Source: UBA9865 sp035647835 (GTDB lineage Bacteria > Bacillota > Dethiobacteria > Dethiobacterales > Dethiobacteraceae). From it: a stretch of DNA of 64,000 nucleotides. This document shows, piece after piece, positions 17,672 through 27,033 of this stretch. The stretch's first letter is position 1, and every line of letters begins with the position of its first letter. The notes under the pieces were generated by a model that made no database searches, was not told the DNA's origin, and saw only the letters and a program-made list of their open reading frames with translations. The stretch is taken from NCBI GenBank assembly GCA_035647835.1, contig DASRMS010000183.1, positions 1-64,000 of the forward strand. Reading direction: 5' to 3'. The position numbers and the translations under genes were made by a program.

Positions 17672-18874
17672 TTACGGCCGTGGCAGGTAATCGGGGGTTA
17701 CCCATTCGAGAAAGACAGACTTACCTTTTACAAGTTCCATTACAGCAGCAGCCTTGTTTGGTTCATGGCCGCTTGCTGCATCAGACCAATCCAGCTTCCC
17801 TGTCAGCAATTCGAAGGTAGTGTCTTCCATATACTTGGCCATTTTGTCGCCTTCGAGGCCACCTTCACGCATGGCTTCGGCGAGTACCATTACGACGTCA
17901 TAACCAGACATCGACCAAGGAGCATCAACATCCCTGCCGTGTAATTCTTTATAAGCTGCGTTGTATTCGTTAAATCCGGGTACCGCGGCTTCACTGTTAT
18001 AGCTGTGAGAATCCCAGAAAATATCGTTGCCAAAGTCTGGGCCGAGCAGGTCGAAAAGCGCCGGGTCATCATAAGCATCGCCGCCATAAATCGGAGAATC
18101 GATACCAGCGGTGCGAAACTCCTTGATGATCGTGCCCAGGTCGGGCATATAGGAGCTGATGTAAATGAAGTCGGGAGTTTCCGGCAGAGCCTTGTAGTGA
18201 GCAATCAGTGCAGCAGTGTCTGCTTTGCCTTGGCTGAAAACATCCTCCCGCAATACTGTACCGCCAAGTTTCTCGTAGCATTCTACAAAGTAGCGTGAAA
18301 GGCTCTTGGTGTAATCGATGAAATCATCGGTGACCACATAGACGGTTTTTAAACCATCCTTCACATAGGCTTTTTCAGCCATTACAGCACCCATGGTGGT
18401 GTTCCACATGGACAGCGTGAACTGTTTGTCACCAAGCATAGTGCTGCCGAATAACGGCGAAGAAGCACTCGGGCTGATGCCAACAATGCCAGCTTCCTGA
18501 GCAGCGCGAGCTGCCGGACCGCCGAAGTCATAATCCGAGGAGGTAATGATAGCTGCAGCACCCTGGTCGATAAGCTGCTTGGCTACTTCCGCGGCTGTTG
18601 CCGAATCAGATTTAGAGTCCATATTGCGGAACTCCAACATCTTTCCGTCGATTCCGCCATTTGCGTTGATTTCCTTGATGGCCACTTCGATACCTTCCGC
18701 AGCCGGAGCATCTAGTGGGCCTTGGATGCCTGTCATAGACATCGCGCCGCCAATGATAATTGTGTCACCATCTGTCTTTGGTCCAGTCTCTTCCCTGCGG
18801 CACCCTGTTGCTGTGATCATTAAACCCACAGCCATAAGAACTACCAGCAGCAGAAAGATAATTCTTCGTTTCAT
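17672..18874 (-). CDS. ABC substrate-binding lipoprotein, LivJ/FmdD/UrtA type
   Basis: This 400-residue periplasmic-binding type I protein starts at ATG 18874 (AGGTG upstream; a TTG at 18892 is in frame but lacks an SD). The hydrophobic signal ends at TATGC, a slightly unusual lipobox. The mature protein has the family blocks IGGAMSMTG, GIEVAIKEINANGGIDG and AAAIITSSDYDFGGPAA. It captures the ligand outside the cell for the two permeases and two ATPases that follow. The formamidase at the end of the operon suggests a small amide or urea-like ligand; branched-chain amino acids remain possible. It is the first gene of a six-gene operon. Confidence 0.9.
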   Translation of the reverse strand: MKRRIIFLLLVVLMAVGLMITATGCRREETGPKTDGDTIIIGGAMSMTGIQGPLDAPAAEGIEVAIKEINANGGIDGKMLEFRNMDSKSDSATAAEVAKQLIDQGAAAIITSSDYDFGGPAARAAQEAGIVGISPSASSPLFGSTMLGDKQFTLSMWNTTMGAVMAEKAYVKDGLKTVYVVTDDFIDYTKSLSRYFVECYEKLGGTVLREDVFSQGKADTAALIAHYKALPETPDFIYISSYMPDLGTIIKEFRTAGIDSPIYGGDAYDDPALFDLLGPDFGNDIFWDSHSYNSEAAVPGFNEYNAAYKELHGRDVDAPWSMSGYDVVMVLAEAMREGGLEGDKMAKYMEDTTFELLTGKLDWSDAASGHEPNKAAAVMELVKGKSVFLEWVTPDYLPRP

Positions 18875-18960
18875 AATTACACCTACTTCCAAATTATTTT
18901 ATTTTTTTCGGGCCCCCACCCGTTGACACGCAGAACTGGCTTAAATTTAATTTTCTTTTT

Positions 18961-18989
18961 ATTGTAGGACAGTTTTAATGTGGTGTCAA
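18961..18989 (-). promoter_or_regulatory. Strong sigma-A promoter of the amide transporter operon
   Basis: On the minus strand TTGACA, a 17-nt spacer and TACAAT form a near-consensus promoter, giving a leader of about 80 nt before ATG 18874. Confidence 0.8.
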
Positions 18990-19050
18990 GCTGAATTGTT
19001 AATTCTCTGAAATAGCCAATGTGTGACAAAATTCATTTAAATAACATGCA

Positions 19051-19084
19051 AATTAACCACGGTGGCTGAAAACCGTGGTTAATT
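19051..19084. promoter_or_regulatory. 13-bp inverted repeat in divergent promoter region
   Basis: AATTAACCACGGT and ACCGTGGTTAATT form a perfect 13-bp inverted repeat around an 8-nt centre. It lies upstream of both divergent genes and so is not the terminator of either; it may be an operator, or a hairpin in an unseen transcript. Confidence 0.5.
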
Positions 19085-19094
19085 GATTTATTAG

Positions 19095-19123
19095 TTGATC
19101 TTTTTAAGATCATTACATATTTA
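19095..19123 (+). promoter_or_regulatory. Weak promoter candidate for the small membrane protein
   Basis: TTGATC and TATTTA are separated by 17 nt on the plus strand, about 55 nt before ATG 19178. Confidence 0.3.
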
Positions 19124-19177
19124 TTTACTGATCTACAAAAACTTATTATGAGACTAAAAATGCTATGCGGAGGGGTT

Positions 19178-19783
19178 ATGACAAAAAATACGCCTATCAC
19201 AAAAGATTGGTTAATGCTAGGAATGTTAACAGGTGTGGGTGGAGCAATAGCAAAAGAATTAGTTAATTATGGTCTATTTAAAAAGAACATTCCAACAGTG
19301 CGCTACGCCAGTATTGCGGGTGGTGCTGTTCTAGGCAAAAGGGCTACATTTGGCATAATACCCAAGAAACCACGTACTACAGCTGAATGGGCCATTGGTC
19401 ATGTTGGGGATATAGTTCTTGGCGGCTTGTTTGGCAGTACCTTATCATATGTGATTTCGAAAAGTCCTCCTGGCAATGAAATTACAAAAGGTATAGGTGG
19501 TGGGGTGACGCTTTGGGCAACCACTCTAGCATTTGGAAACCTCTTGAATTTAGATGGTTTAGCTCGTATTAAGCCAAATCAAATGGCATCTTTACTCGCT
19601 GTGAGTGCTCTCTTCGGCGGGACGCAGGGATATTTCCTTGGCAAGTATAGAGAAGGATTAATTGAACCGTCATACCCGATTAAGGTACAGGAAACTAGTG
19701 ATGACCAATACAAAAGTAGAAGAATGGGAAATAGACGTACTAGAAACATGGAGAAACATACCAATCAACCTATCATGCATTAA
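19178..19783 (+). CDS. Hypothetical membrane-associated protein
   Basis: I do not recognise a family. The 201-residue protein starts at ATG 19178, preceded by GGAGGGG; upstream in-frame codons lack an SD. It has several moderately hydrophobic, glycine-rich stretches (LMLGMLTGVGGAIAKELVNY, DIVLGGLFGSTLSYVIS, GGGVTLWATTLAFG, ASLLAVSALFGGTQGYFLG), so it is probably membrane-bound. The tail of about 40 residues is polar and Arg-rich. It stands alone, divergent from the amide transporter operon and convergent with tRNA-Pro. Confidence 0.7.
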   Translation: MTKNTPITKDWLMLGMLTGVGGAIAKELVNYGLFKKNIPTVRYASIAGGAVLGKRATFGIIPKKPRTTAEWAIGHVGDIVLGGLFGSTLSYVISKSPPGNEITKGIGGGVTLWATTLAFGNLLNLDGLARIKPNQMASLLAVSALFGGTQGYFLGKYREGLIEPSYPIKVQETSDDQYKSRRMGNRRTRNMEKHTNQPIMH

Positions 19784-19813
19784 AAGGGGCCGCAGAGGTC
19801 CCTTTATCATTTA
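19783..19813 (+). terminator. Putative terminator of the small membrane protein gene
   Basis: A 9-bp stem AAAGGGGCC / GGTCCCTTT with one G-U pair overlaps the stop codon region and is followed by ATCATTT. Confidence 0.5.
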
Positions 19814-19947
19814 CTCTGTAGAGATCATGTGGCCTCTTACTAAGCTGAATAATTCCTGAGATGTATACCAAATGTATATTTTAGCCTATTTTAAATTTGG
19901 ACGCAAAAAACCACAGGCTACAAAGACCTGTGGTTATTGGCTTATGA

Positions 19948-20024
19948 TGGTCGGAGCGACAGGATTTGAACCTGCGGCCTCTTGACCCCCAGTCAAGCGC
20001 GCTACCAAGCTGCGCCACGCCCCG
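19948..20024 (-). tRNA. tRNA-Pro (anticodon GGG)
   Basis: On the minus strand the acceptor CGGGGCG pairs with CGCTCCG, the D-arm is GCGCAGCTTGGTAGCGC, the anticodon stem is CTTGA/TCAAG with loop CTGGGGG, and the T-arm is GCAGG-TTCAAAT-CCTGT. The discriminator is A and CCA is encoded. It is a lone gene. Confidence 0.97.
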
Positions 20025-20255
20025 ACACAAATGTTATTATAGTATATTCTACAGAGGATTGCAAGTGTGACATTGTGGTATTTTTAAGCGGGTTAATCCC
20101 TCTTTCTTCTGTTATTTGCTGGGGAGATATCGTTTGCGAGTTATAATAATTGTCTATTGGCTTTTATTCTTACAAGATCGTAAGTCTACTATCTACTGCT
20201 GAAATTATTTATTGTGATATACTGGAAGGGAATTTTAGTATATGAGGTATTAACA

Positions 20256-20924
20256 ATGGAGACTAAATTACTACTTGTTGAGGATGATCTTTTTTTGCAG
20301 GATGGCTTGTGTGAACTGCTGCAACGTGAAGGCTACAGTGTTAATTGTGCCGCCACCTACAAAGAAGCGCTGTATTTTGCAGCGAAGCATACCTACAGCC
20401 TAATTATTTTAGATATCACGCTGCCTGATGGCAGCGGGCTTGAGCTGTGCGAACAGTGGCGGCTGCATGGTAAAGATACACCTATCCTCTTTTTAACGGC
20501 GCGAGATGATGAGATTCAAATTGTGCGGGGATTGGATGCCGGTGGTGATGACTATGTGACAAAACCCTTCCGCCTTTTAGAACTGCTCTCCCGCATCCGA
20601 GCACTTTTGAGAAGAAATCATCCTTCATTCTACCAGATTGGTGAACTGCAGATTGATATGCAAAAAATGAGTGCCCTCTATAAAGGTGAACCTTTGTATC
20701 TAACGCCAACTGAATTTCAACTTTTAGCGGTCTTAATTCGCAACTCCGGTAAAGTGCTGACACGCAAAATATTACTGCAAACTATCTGGGATGATGGCGG
20801 ACATTTTATTGATGATAATACCCTCTCTGTACATATCAGCCGTCTGCGTGAAAAAATCGGCAGTTCCTATATTCGCACGGTTCGCGGTATCGGTTATCGA
20901 TGGGAGGACAAGCCATGCAGCTAA
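20256..20924 (+). CDS. OmpR/PhoB-family response regulator
   Basis: This 222-residue regulator has a receiver domain with the phospho-acceptor Asp in LIILDITLPDGSG, the conserved Lys in VTKPFR, and a C-terminal winged-helix DNA-binding domain (LTPTEFQLLAVLIRNSGKVL). ATG 20256 has GAGGT upstream; earlier in-frame codons lack an SD. The sensor kinase gene overlaps its stop. It most likely controls the ABC transporter genes downstream. Confidence 0.95.
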   Translation: METKLLLVEDDLFLQDGLCELLQREGYSVNCAATYKEALYFAAKHTYSLIILDITLPDGSGLELCEQWRLHGKDTPILFLTARDDEIQIVRGLDAGGDDYVTKPFRLLELLSRIRALLRRNHPSFYQIGELQIDMQKMSALYKGEPLYLTPTEFQLLAVLIRNSGKVLTRKILLQTIWDDGGHFIDDNTLSVHISRLREKIGSSYIRTVRGIGYRWEDKPCS

Positions 20925-21895
20925 TTTCATTATTGTCGGGGATATTGGCTGCTCTGGGAGCAGCTATCTTTTTTTACAGCAGCAGCCTTATTAAATGGGG
21001 AGGGCTGGGTGTACTGATGCTAAGCATGGGCGCCTTGTGTCTTTCTGTTTCTGTGCAAAGACGGCAAGAAAAAGAGGTTACTAGACTACACAGGCAAATC
21101 ATGGATTTTCTCACAAGTCAGGATAAAATACCTAACTTTAGTGTCAACGACGATTTGTTTGCAGTATTGGAGAACTCCGTTGTAGAGTTGGAAAACAAAC
21201 TTTTATTAGAGCATGACAATACCCGCAAAACAAGCAAACGTAATGCAGATTTCATTACAGATGTTTCACACCAGCTCAAAACACCACTGACAGCATTAAA
21301 ATTGTATTGTGAGATGGATCAAACTCAGAATTTTGGCACACACAGCCAAAAACAACTGGTACTGATTGAACGAATGGAGCATTTAATCTATTCTCTGCTG
21401 CGTTTAGAAAAGCTGCGTGCCGATGTCTATGAGTTGCAATTTGCCAAGCACGACTTATCTCAGCTATTGGAGCAAGTCTGGGATGAATTAAGGCTATTGT
21501 ATCCAAAGAAAAAAATAAATATCGTTGGTACAGCCACATTGCGCTGCGATGCTTACTGGCTAAATGAGGCAATGATGAACGTTCTGAAAAATGCTTGCGA
21601 ACACACAGCTACTGATGGGCAAATTCAGGTTTTGTTAGAGACTACAGAAGCAGCTGTAACAGTGAGCATAGAGGATAATGGTGGAGGCATCGCGGCAGCA
21701 GAGCTGCCCAAGTTGTTTCAGCGTTTTTACCGTACAGCTCAAACTAAGGCCAGCGGTGGCGCGGGGATTGGCTTGGCTATTACCAAAACAATTGTGGAAA
21801 AGCATCATGGCACGATCTATGCGGAAAACATGGGACCCGGCTTGCGTATGACGATGTGTTTTCCCATCTTGGACGGCGTCTTGGCGGCTGGTTAG
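20915..21895 (+). CDS. Sensor histidine kinase
   Basis: This 326-residue kinase has two adjacent N-terminal membrane segments with almost no extracellular loop, an H-box SHQLKTPLTAL, N-box NVLKNACEH, G1 DNGGGI and G2 GAGIGLAITK. Lack of a sensory domain is typical of intramembrane-sensing kinases that work with ABC transporters, such as BceS-like kinases. ATG 20915 follows GGGAGGACAAGCC and overlaps the regulator gene. Confidence 0.93.
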   Translation: MQLISLLSGILAALGAAIFFYSSSLIKWGGLGVLMLSMGALCLSVSVQRRQEKEVTRLHRQIMDFLTSQDKIPNFSVNDDLFAVLENSVVELENKLLLEHDNTRKTSKRNADFITDVSHQLKTPLTALKLYCEMDQTQNFGTHSQKQLVLIERMEHLIYSLLRLEKLRADVYELQFAKHDLSQLLEQVWDELRLLYPKKKINIVGTATLRCDAYWLNEAMMNVLKNACEHTATDGQIQVLLETTEAAVTVSIEDNGGGIAAAELPKLFQRFYRTAQTKASGGAGIGLAITKTIVEKHHGTIYAENMGPGLRMTMCFPILDGVLAAG

Positions 21896-21969
21896 CTTAC
21901 AGAAACGTAAGCTTGGCGTCACGGCAAAGCAAGGTACAACTGGTAGCATAAGGTCAAGGGGGTAATAGT

Positions 21970-22656
21970 ATGCAAATATTACAATGCCAGAATCTCTGTA
22001 AAGACTACGCCATTGGCGAAAACAAAGTACATGCCATACGCGACATTTCCCTTGCCTTTGAACAGGGAGAGATTTGTGCAATCCGGGGGCCGAGCGGCTC
22101 GGGAAAATCAACCTTGCTGCATATTTTAGGAGGATTAGAGTATCCCACCTCCGGCAAGGTTCATTATCAAAACGAGGAACTTTTTGCTTATAATGATAAT
22201 CAGCTTTCCATTTTACGACGCCGGCGCTTTGGCTTTGTTTTTCAAGCTTACAATTTAGTACAGGAGCTGACAGCGTCTGAAAACATTTTATTACCTGTGA
22301 TGCTGGATAAAAAAATGCCTGATGAAAAATATCTTGCCATGCTAATCGAACTGTTAAAACTTGACGATAGGCTGGATCACCTCCCCAGCGCCCTTTCTGG
22401 TGGTCAGCAGCAGCGGGTGGCCATAGCTCGGGCCTTAGCTAATAAACCCTCTGTCCTTTTTGCGGACGAACCAACCGGTAATCTAGACGGAAAAACGGGG
22501 CGTGAAGTCCTCTCACTGTTGAAATACGCCAGTAAAGAAATGGGCGTCACCCTGATTATGGTGACACATGATCTTCATATTGCCGAACAGGCCGAACGTA
22601 TCATCTTACTGGAAGATGGGCTTATCACACAAGATAGCGGTCAGCGGGAGGCTTAG
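21970..22656 (+). CDS. ABC ATPase, MacB/LolD/BceA type
   Basis: This 228-residue ATPase has Walker A GPSGSGKST, signature LSGGQQQRVAIARAL, Walker B VLFADEPTGNLD and the H-loop VTHD. The motif EPTGNLD is typical of the FtsX-permease ABC families. ATG 21970 has GGGGG upstream. It energises the permease encoded directly after it. Confidence 0.95.
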   Translation: MQILQCQNLCKDYAIGENKVHAIRDISLAFEQGEICAIRGPSGSGKSTLLHILGGLEYPTSGKVHYQNEELFAYNDNQLSILRRRRFGFVFQAYNLVQELTASENILLPVMLDKKMPDEKYLAMLIELLKLDDRLDHLPSALSGGQQQRVAIARALANKPSVLFADEPTGNLDGKTGREVLSLLKYASKEMGVTLIMVTHDLHIAEQAERIILLEDGLITQDSGQREA

Positions 22657-22659
22657 CAG

Positions 22660-25461
22660 ATGAAGTCTACATTTTCGCTTAATGCTATTGCTTTCGGTAA
22701 TCTTCGGCAGCGACGCGGGCAGTACGTGCTGCTGGTGATCGGTATTGTCCTAGCTATCTACTTTGTCGCCACCATGCTGCTATTTGCCTCGACCATGTTT
22801 ATTTCATTACAAGAGCGGCAGTTTCAGCGTTTGGGAGAACAGGACGCGATTATCTTTAATACACGGGAGACACCATTGTCTGAGCTGACAGAAAGAGGCG
22901 TTTTTGCTGAATATGGGGTAGCTGCCATTCAGGGCTATGTGCTCCCAGATGGACAAAACTCTGCTAATGGTTTTTCGGTGGCAGTTTTTGATGATGTTGC
23001 GCTGCAGCTAGCACGCAAAGATGTTCTTCAGGGCAGACTACCTGTTCAGGCAGGGGAAATCGCACTGGAGCAAAGTATGCTGGCTCGTTTACGTACAACT
23101 GCAGCTGTGGGAGACACCATCACGCTGACGCTCCAAATTCCGGATAGCGTCAGCTTTATGCCTGAAACAATTATCAAAGACTATAAGTTAGTAGGCATCT
23201 TAACAGATAAACTGGTTTACCTGGAGCAAAGAGGAGCCTCTCTGCCCGCTTACTATGACTACCCTGCCGGGGTACTGTCAGCCGCTGAGCCGCTTACAGT
23301 CGGCGGCAAAGAGGTGGTGAATGTCTACGGACGTTATCTGCCTGACGCCCGTGAGTCTTATACAAAAATGGATACTTTTTGTGCAGAGATGGGACTACTT
23401 GGGAAAGATGGCCGTCCCCCTTACGATATTATGCATTATCAGCTGTTTGACAGCAGCTATAACAACAGCGACATCGTAACAACCTATGTGATTTTGATCA
23501 TCATTGCCATAGTTTTAGTAGCGGCAGCGTGTTTGGGAATCATAAATGCCTTTGCCGCCAATCTGGAAGCTCGTAAGCGACAAATTGGCCTGCTGCGGGC
23601 AGTCGGCGCCACTAAAAAGCAAATTAGGCAAATCTTTGGCAAAGAAGCTTTGCTTTTATCCCTGTTTTCCATTCCGCTAGCCCTGGTGCTCGCCTACCTA
23701 ACAGTGTGGGGAATCACTACAGCGATGGGTGATAGTTTCCTCTTGCGACCCAATTTACTTATCTTAATTAGCGTTGCAGCTGCCGGCATGTTGTGCGTAA
23801 AGCTCGCTGCAGCTATCCCGCTCAATACTGCGTCCCAAGTACCACCGATGCAGGCCATTCGCAATGTAGAATTATCTCGCAAAATTAAGATAAGCAAAGT
23901 CGCCAGTAAAAAGAGCTTTGCTGTGCCCCATTTACTAGCACAACGCAGTCACACACTTTATAGTAATAAGCAAGCTGCTATCACAGCCATGTTAGCGGTC
24001 AGTATCCTGCTGATCTCGCTGGCAGTTTTGTATGTACCATCTATCCTGGAGCAGGCAACCTTTAACTATGGCAGTGATTTTCTTCTCTTAGACTACAGAT
24101 ACGACGACGATTGGCTGATGGCATACAATTTTCATACTCCCGGCATCACTGAGCAAGACAGGCAGGACACTGCCGCACTCCCAACAGTAGCAAAAGTAAC
24201 AGGAGAAAAAAAGCTTAGTGTAAAGATCTTAAGCAATACCATTACGCCATATGTGACCAATCTATGGGAGTTTGAGTACCTACTTGCAGAGCCACGGCAT
24301 GAAGATAATAGTGAGTACGCAGAAGCGTCACGCGTGTTCAAAGCCTTACAGCATCAAAGTTACCTTAACAGCAAGGAAAAGTATGGCTATATGCAGGATT
24401 ATCTTACGGTAAGCTGTTACGCAACAGAGGCAGATGTCGTACAAAGGCTGACCCCATATGTAGCGTCAGGTAGGATTAACTTGGACAAACTAGCCTCCGG
24501 TGAAGAAATTTTGCTAATAGCACCACCTGAGTATGGTTTGTATGAAGAACAGTATAATGATGGCGGCTGGACTCGCCGCTTGGATTACATCCCTGATCCT
24601 GACGTAGATTATCAGGGCATCTATCAAAACGATATGTTTCAAGCAGGGGATTCGCTTAGCATCAGCCTTTTATATAGTGATATATCCGAACAGCAGCATG
24701 CCGATGGACCACAACAGTACAATAAAGATGGCACACGCCAACTGCCGGAGGACGCAGTACGAGTGGACAAAACAGTTTCCATTGGTGCCATTCTTCAGCC
24801 TCTTGTCGATGGGAAGTATCTTGACAGCAACTTTAGCTTCATGCACACAGAAATTGGCGATATCCTGACAACAACTACTGGCCTGCAGGCTCTCGGCTTT
24901 GATGTTCCCTATGCCAGCCTGAATATCATGCTGGCTGCCAGCCCAGATGAAGTAATGGAAGAATATCTTACAGCAAACCTCTCCGGCATTGCCGCACGCA
25001 CTTCTGGAGCAGAATTTAAGTCGTATATCGCCATTGCCAGAGAAAATAGAAAAATGGCTTATGGTATTGTAATTGCCGTCTATGCAGTGCTGTTTCTCTT
25101 CTTTGCCATATGCACCAGTATGATTAACAATGCCCTCTCAGCTCGCATCCGAGCAAGCAAGCGTGAAATCGGCACTATGCGGGCAGTTGGGGCGTCAGAG
25201 CAAGAAATTATGCTCACTTATCAGTGGCAGTTGAGTGTAATGTTTTGCTGGGGCACAATTATCGGTATGGTGGCACAGCTGGTAGTATGCACTTGGATAC
25301 TATCGATAGACCCACTCTGGGGCCGAGTCCGCCCTACCCCTCCAGTTTGGCAGCCGCTCTTGTTTGTGGCACTGCTGCTGGGAATCTGCTCTCTTAGTGT
25401 TCGTGCTAAAGTAGGCAGTATCGTCAAAGACAGTATTATTGCCAACATTCGTGAGTTGTGA
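22660..25461 (+). CDS. ABC permease with two FtsX domains
   Basis: This 933-residue permease has an N-terminal membrane segment (residues about 18-45), a large extracellular domain, an FtsX domain at about 275-390 (RQIGLLRAVGATKKQI), a second membrane segment near 440 with a second extracellular domain, and a C-terminal FtsX domain (REIGTMRAVGASEQEI). This layout fits mechanotransmission-type exporters or peptide-resistance transporters. It starts 3 nt after the ATPase stop. The linked two-component system suggests response to cell-envelope stress or a peptide. Confidence 0.92.
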   Translation: MKSTFSLNAIAFGNLRQRRGQYVLLVIGIVLAIYFVATMLLFASTMFISLQERQFQRLGEQDAIIFNTRETPLSELTERGVFAEYGVAAIQGYVLPDGQNSANGFSVAVFDDVALQLARKDVLQGRLPVQAGEIALEQSMLARLRTTAAVGDTITLTLQIPDSVSFMPETIIKDYKLVGILTDKLVYLEQRGASLPAYYDYPAGVLSAAEPLTVGGKEVVNVYGRYLPDARESYTKMDTFCAEMGLLGKDGRPPYDIMHYQLFDSSYNNSDIVTTYVILIIIAIVLVAAACLGIINAFAANLEARKRQIGLLRAVGATKKQIRQIFGKEALLLSLFSIPLALVLAYLTVWGITTAMGDSFLLRPNLLILISVAAAGMLCVKLAAAIPLNTASQVPPMQAIRNVELSRKIKISKVASKKSFAVPHLLAQRSHTLYSNKQAAITAMLAVSILLISLAVLYVPSILEQATFNYGSDFLLLDYRYDDDWLMAYNFHTPGITEQDRQDTAALPTVAKVTGEKKLSVKILSNTITPYVTNLWEFEYLLAEPRHEDNSEYAEASRVFKALQHQSYLNSKEKYGYMQDYLTVSCYATEADVVQRLTPYVASGRINLDKLASGEEILLIAPPEYGLYEEQYNDGGWTRRLDYIPDPDVDYQGIYQNDMFQAGDSLSISLLYSDISEQQHADGPQQYNKDGTRQLPEDAVRVDKTVSIGAILQPLVDGKYLDSNFSFMHTEIGDILTTTTGLQALGFDVPYASLNIMLAASPDEVMEEYLTANLSGIAARTSGAEFKSYIAIARENRKMAYGIVIAVYAVLFLFFAICTSMINNALSARIRASKREIGTMRAVGASEQEIMLTYQWQLSVMFCWGTIIGMVAQLVVCTWILSIDPLWGRVRPTPPVWQPLLFVALLLGICSLSVRAKVGSIVKDSIIANIREL

Positions 25462-25472
25462 GGAGGAGCGAG

Positions 25473-26873
25473 ATGAAAAAAAATCTATTTTTGCTGGTCT
25501 TTGTCCTATTTATATGTACAGCACCTCTCGTCTCTGCAGAAGAAACAACGGATCTGAAAAATGATAACCTAACACCCGCAATCGGAGCTGCGGGCCCGGC
25601 TTTATCAATTGATAGTGTGCATAAGTATGAGGGGATGGGAAAAAGTTACGCTGAAGGTTATCTGCCTGCTGTCAGTGAAAACAAAGCAATGGTGGTGCTT
25701 CCGCTATTAGCACCAGAAGTAAGAGATAACCTGACAGTTACAGTAAATTTGGGTACGCCCGCGGATACTCCTTTTGTGTTTAAGAATTATCAGAAACAGT
25801 TTACTAGCCAGAGTTATGTTTTTGAGGAGCAAGAGGTGGATTGCTTTTTAATTCAGTTTGCCCTCCCCCTGTCGGCTGAACGCCTCAATGGGACTTACCC
25901 CTTAATCCTAACGGTAAAGGGTAACACAGCGGACGGAGAAGCCTTTGCCGAAGATTTTACGCTGTACCTTACGATAACCGACGGCATCAACCCTCTGGCA
26001 CCAACACCTGAGCCAGCGCCAGCTCCCTCCTCTCAGCCCAAATTGATGGTAGAAAGCTTTGCTTTGTCGCAGGACTATCTAGCAGCAGGGGAGCAAGCTA
26101 AATTAAAGGTTACTTTACGCAACACCAGCAGCTCACAGTCGGTAAAAAATATCAAACTCTCTTTTACCGAAAACAGCGGCGAAATCTTGCCTGTGGCTAC
26201 AGGTGCCAAGTACTGTAAGCAGATCTCCAAAGGCAGTACTTATACTTGGAATTTCGAGGTGTCGGCCACAACCACAGCTCAGTCAAAACCTCATCCGGCT
26301 ACAATTACCATGGAATACGAAGACAATCGCGGCAATGCTGTGAGCGGTGCCGATCAGATCATTATCCAAGTCCGTCAGCCTGTACGTTTAGAATATGAAG
26401 AACCAACGCTGCCAACGCGGGTAACACAGGGGGACACACCATCTTTTAGCATGACACTGATGAATCTTGGCAAAAGCACCATCTTTAATGCGCTGCTCAA
26501 GTTTGAGCTGCCGGGATTAAGCAGTGGCGGCAGTGTGCTGGTAGGGACCATTCCTCCCGGGGAAACGGCGGTAGGTCGCGCCAACTTTCGTCTCGATACG
26601 GATGCACTAGGAGACGTATCAGGAAAGCTCTGCTTATCTTATGAGGATGAATACGGTGAACACTATGAAAGTGAGATACCTCTTGCCACTACCATTGAAA
26701 AGAGACTAGAGCTTGCCGCACCTGCCGATAAGAAGGAAACTGCTTCTAGCAGTTTTCCCTGGACAATCGCCATAGTTAGCGGCTGCATTGTTCTGATCGC
26801 CCTGCTCTCCATCTTCGGCTCCCGCTGGCTGCAGCAAAAAAGAGCTCGTGCAGAGGATGAAATGAGGCTGTAA
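25473..26873 (+). CDS. Secreted, membrane-anchored protein with CARDB-like domains
   Basis: This 466-residue protein starts at ATG 25473, behind GGAGGAGCGAG; it has an N-terminal signal peptide and a C-terminal membrane segment (WTIAIVSGCIVLIALLSIFG) followed by a basic tail. Between them is a Pro-rich linker (PTPEPAPAPSSQP) and two beta-sandwich regions resembling CARDB/COG1361 domains (about residues 190-290 and 295-410). It probably sits on the outer face of the membrane and works with the ABC permease, whose stop codon it follows closely. No enzymatic motif is visible. Confidence 0.75.
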   Translation: MKKNLFLLVFVLFICTAPLVSAEETTDLKNDNLTPAIGAAGPALSIDSVHKYEGMGKSYAEGYLPAVSENKAMVVLPLLAPEVRDNLTVTVNLGTPADTPFVFKNYQKQFTSQSYVFEEQEVDCFLIQFALPLSAERLNGTYPLILTVKGNTADGEAFAEDFTLYLTITDGINPLAPTPEPAPAPSSQPKLMVESFALSQDYLAAGEQAKLKVTLRNTSSSQSVKNIKLSFTENSGEILPVATGAKYCKQISKGSTYTWNFEVSATTTAQSKPHPATITMEYEDNRGNAVSGADQIIIQVRQPVRLEYEEPTLPTRVTQGDTPSFSMTLMNLGKSTIFNALLKFELPGLSSGGSVLVGTIPPGETAVGRANFRLDTDALGDVSGKLCLSYEDEYGEHYESEIPLATTIEKRLELAAPADKKETASSSFPWTIAIVSGCIVLIALLSIFGSRWLQQKRARAEDEMRL

Positions 26874-26889
26874 CTACCCGCTGTTAAGC

Positions 26890-26936
26890 ACAACCCCCTA
26901 CCGCTATGCACTGTGGTAGGGGGTTGTAGTTTTTTA
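26890..26936 (+). terminator. Intrinsic terminator of the two-component/ABC operon
   Basis: A 13-bp stem ACAACCCCCTACC / GGTAGGGGGTTGT is followed by AGTTTTTT. Confidence 0.9.
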
Positions 26937-27033
26937 ATCAAATATGCGACAGTTGCTGATGAATAACCGTTGCCCGCTTTCCATGTTAGGCAAGAAAACT
27001 ATTGCAAAGCGCGCGACAAAGAACCGTCCCTTG

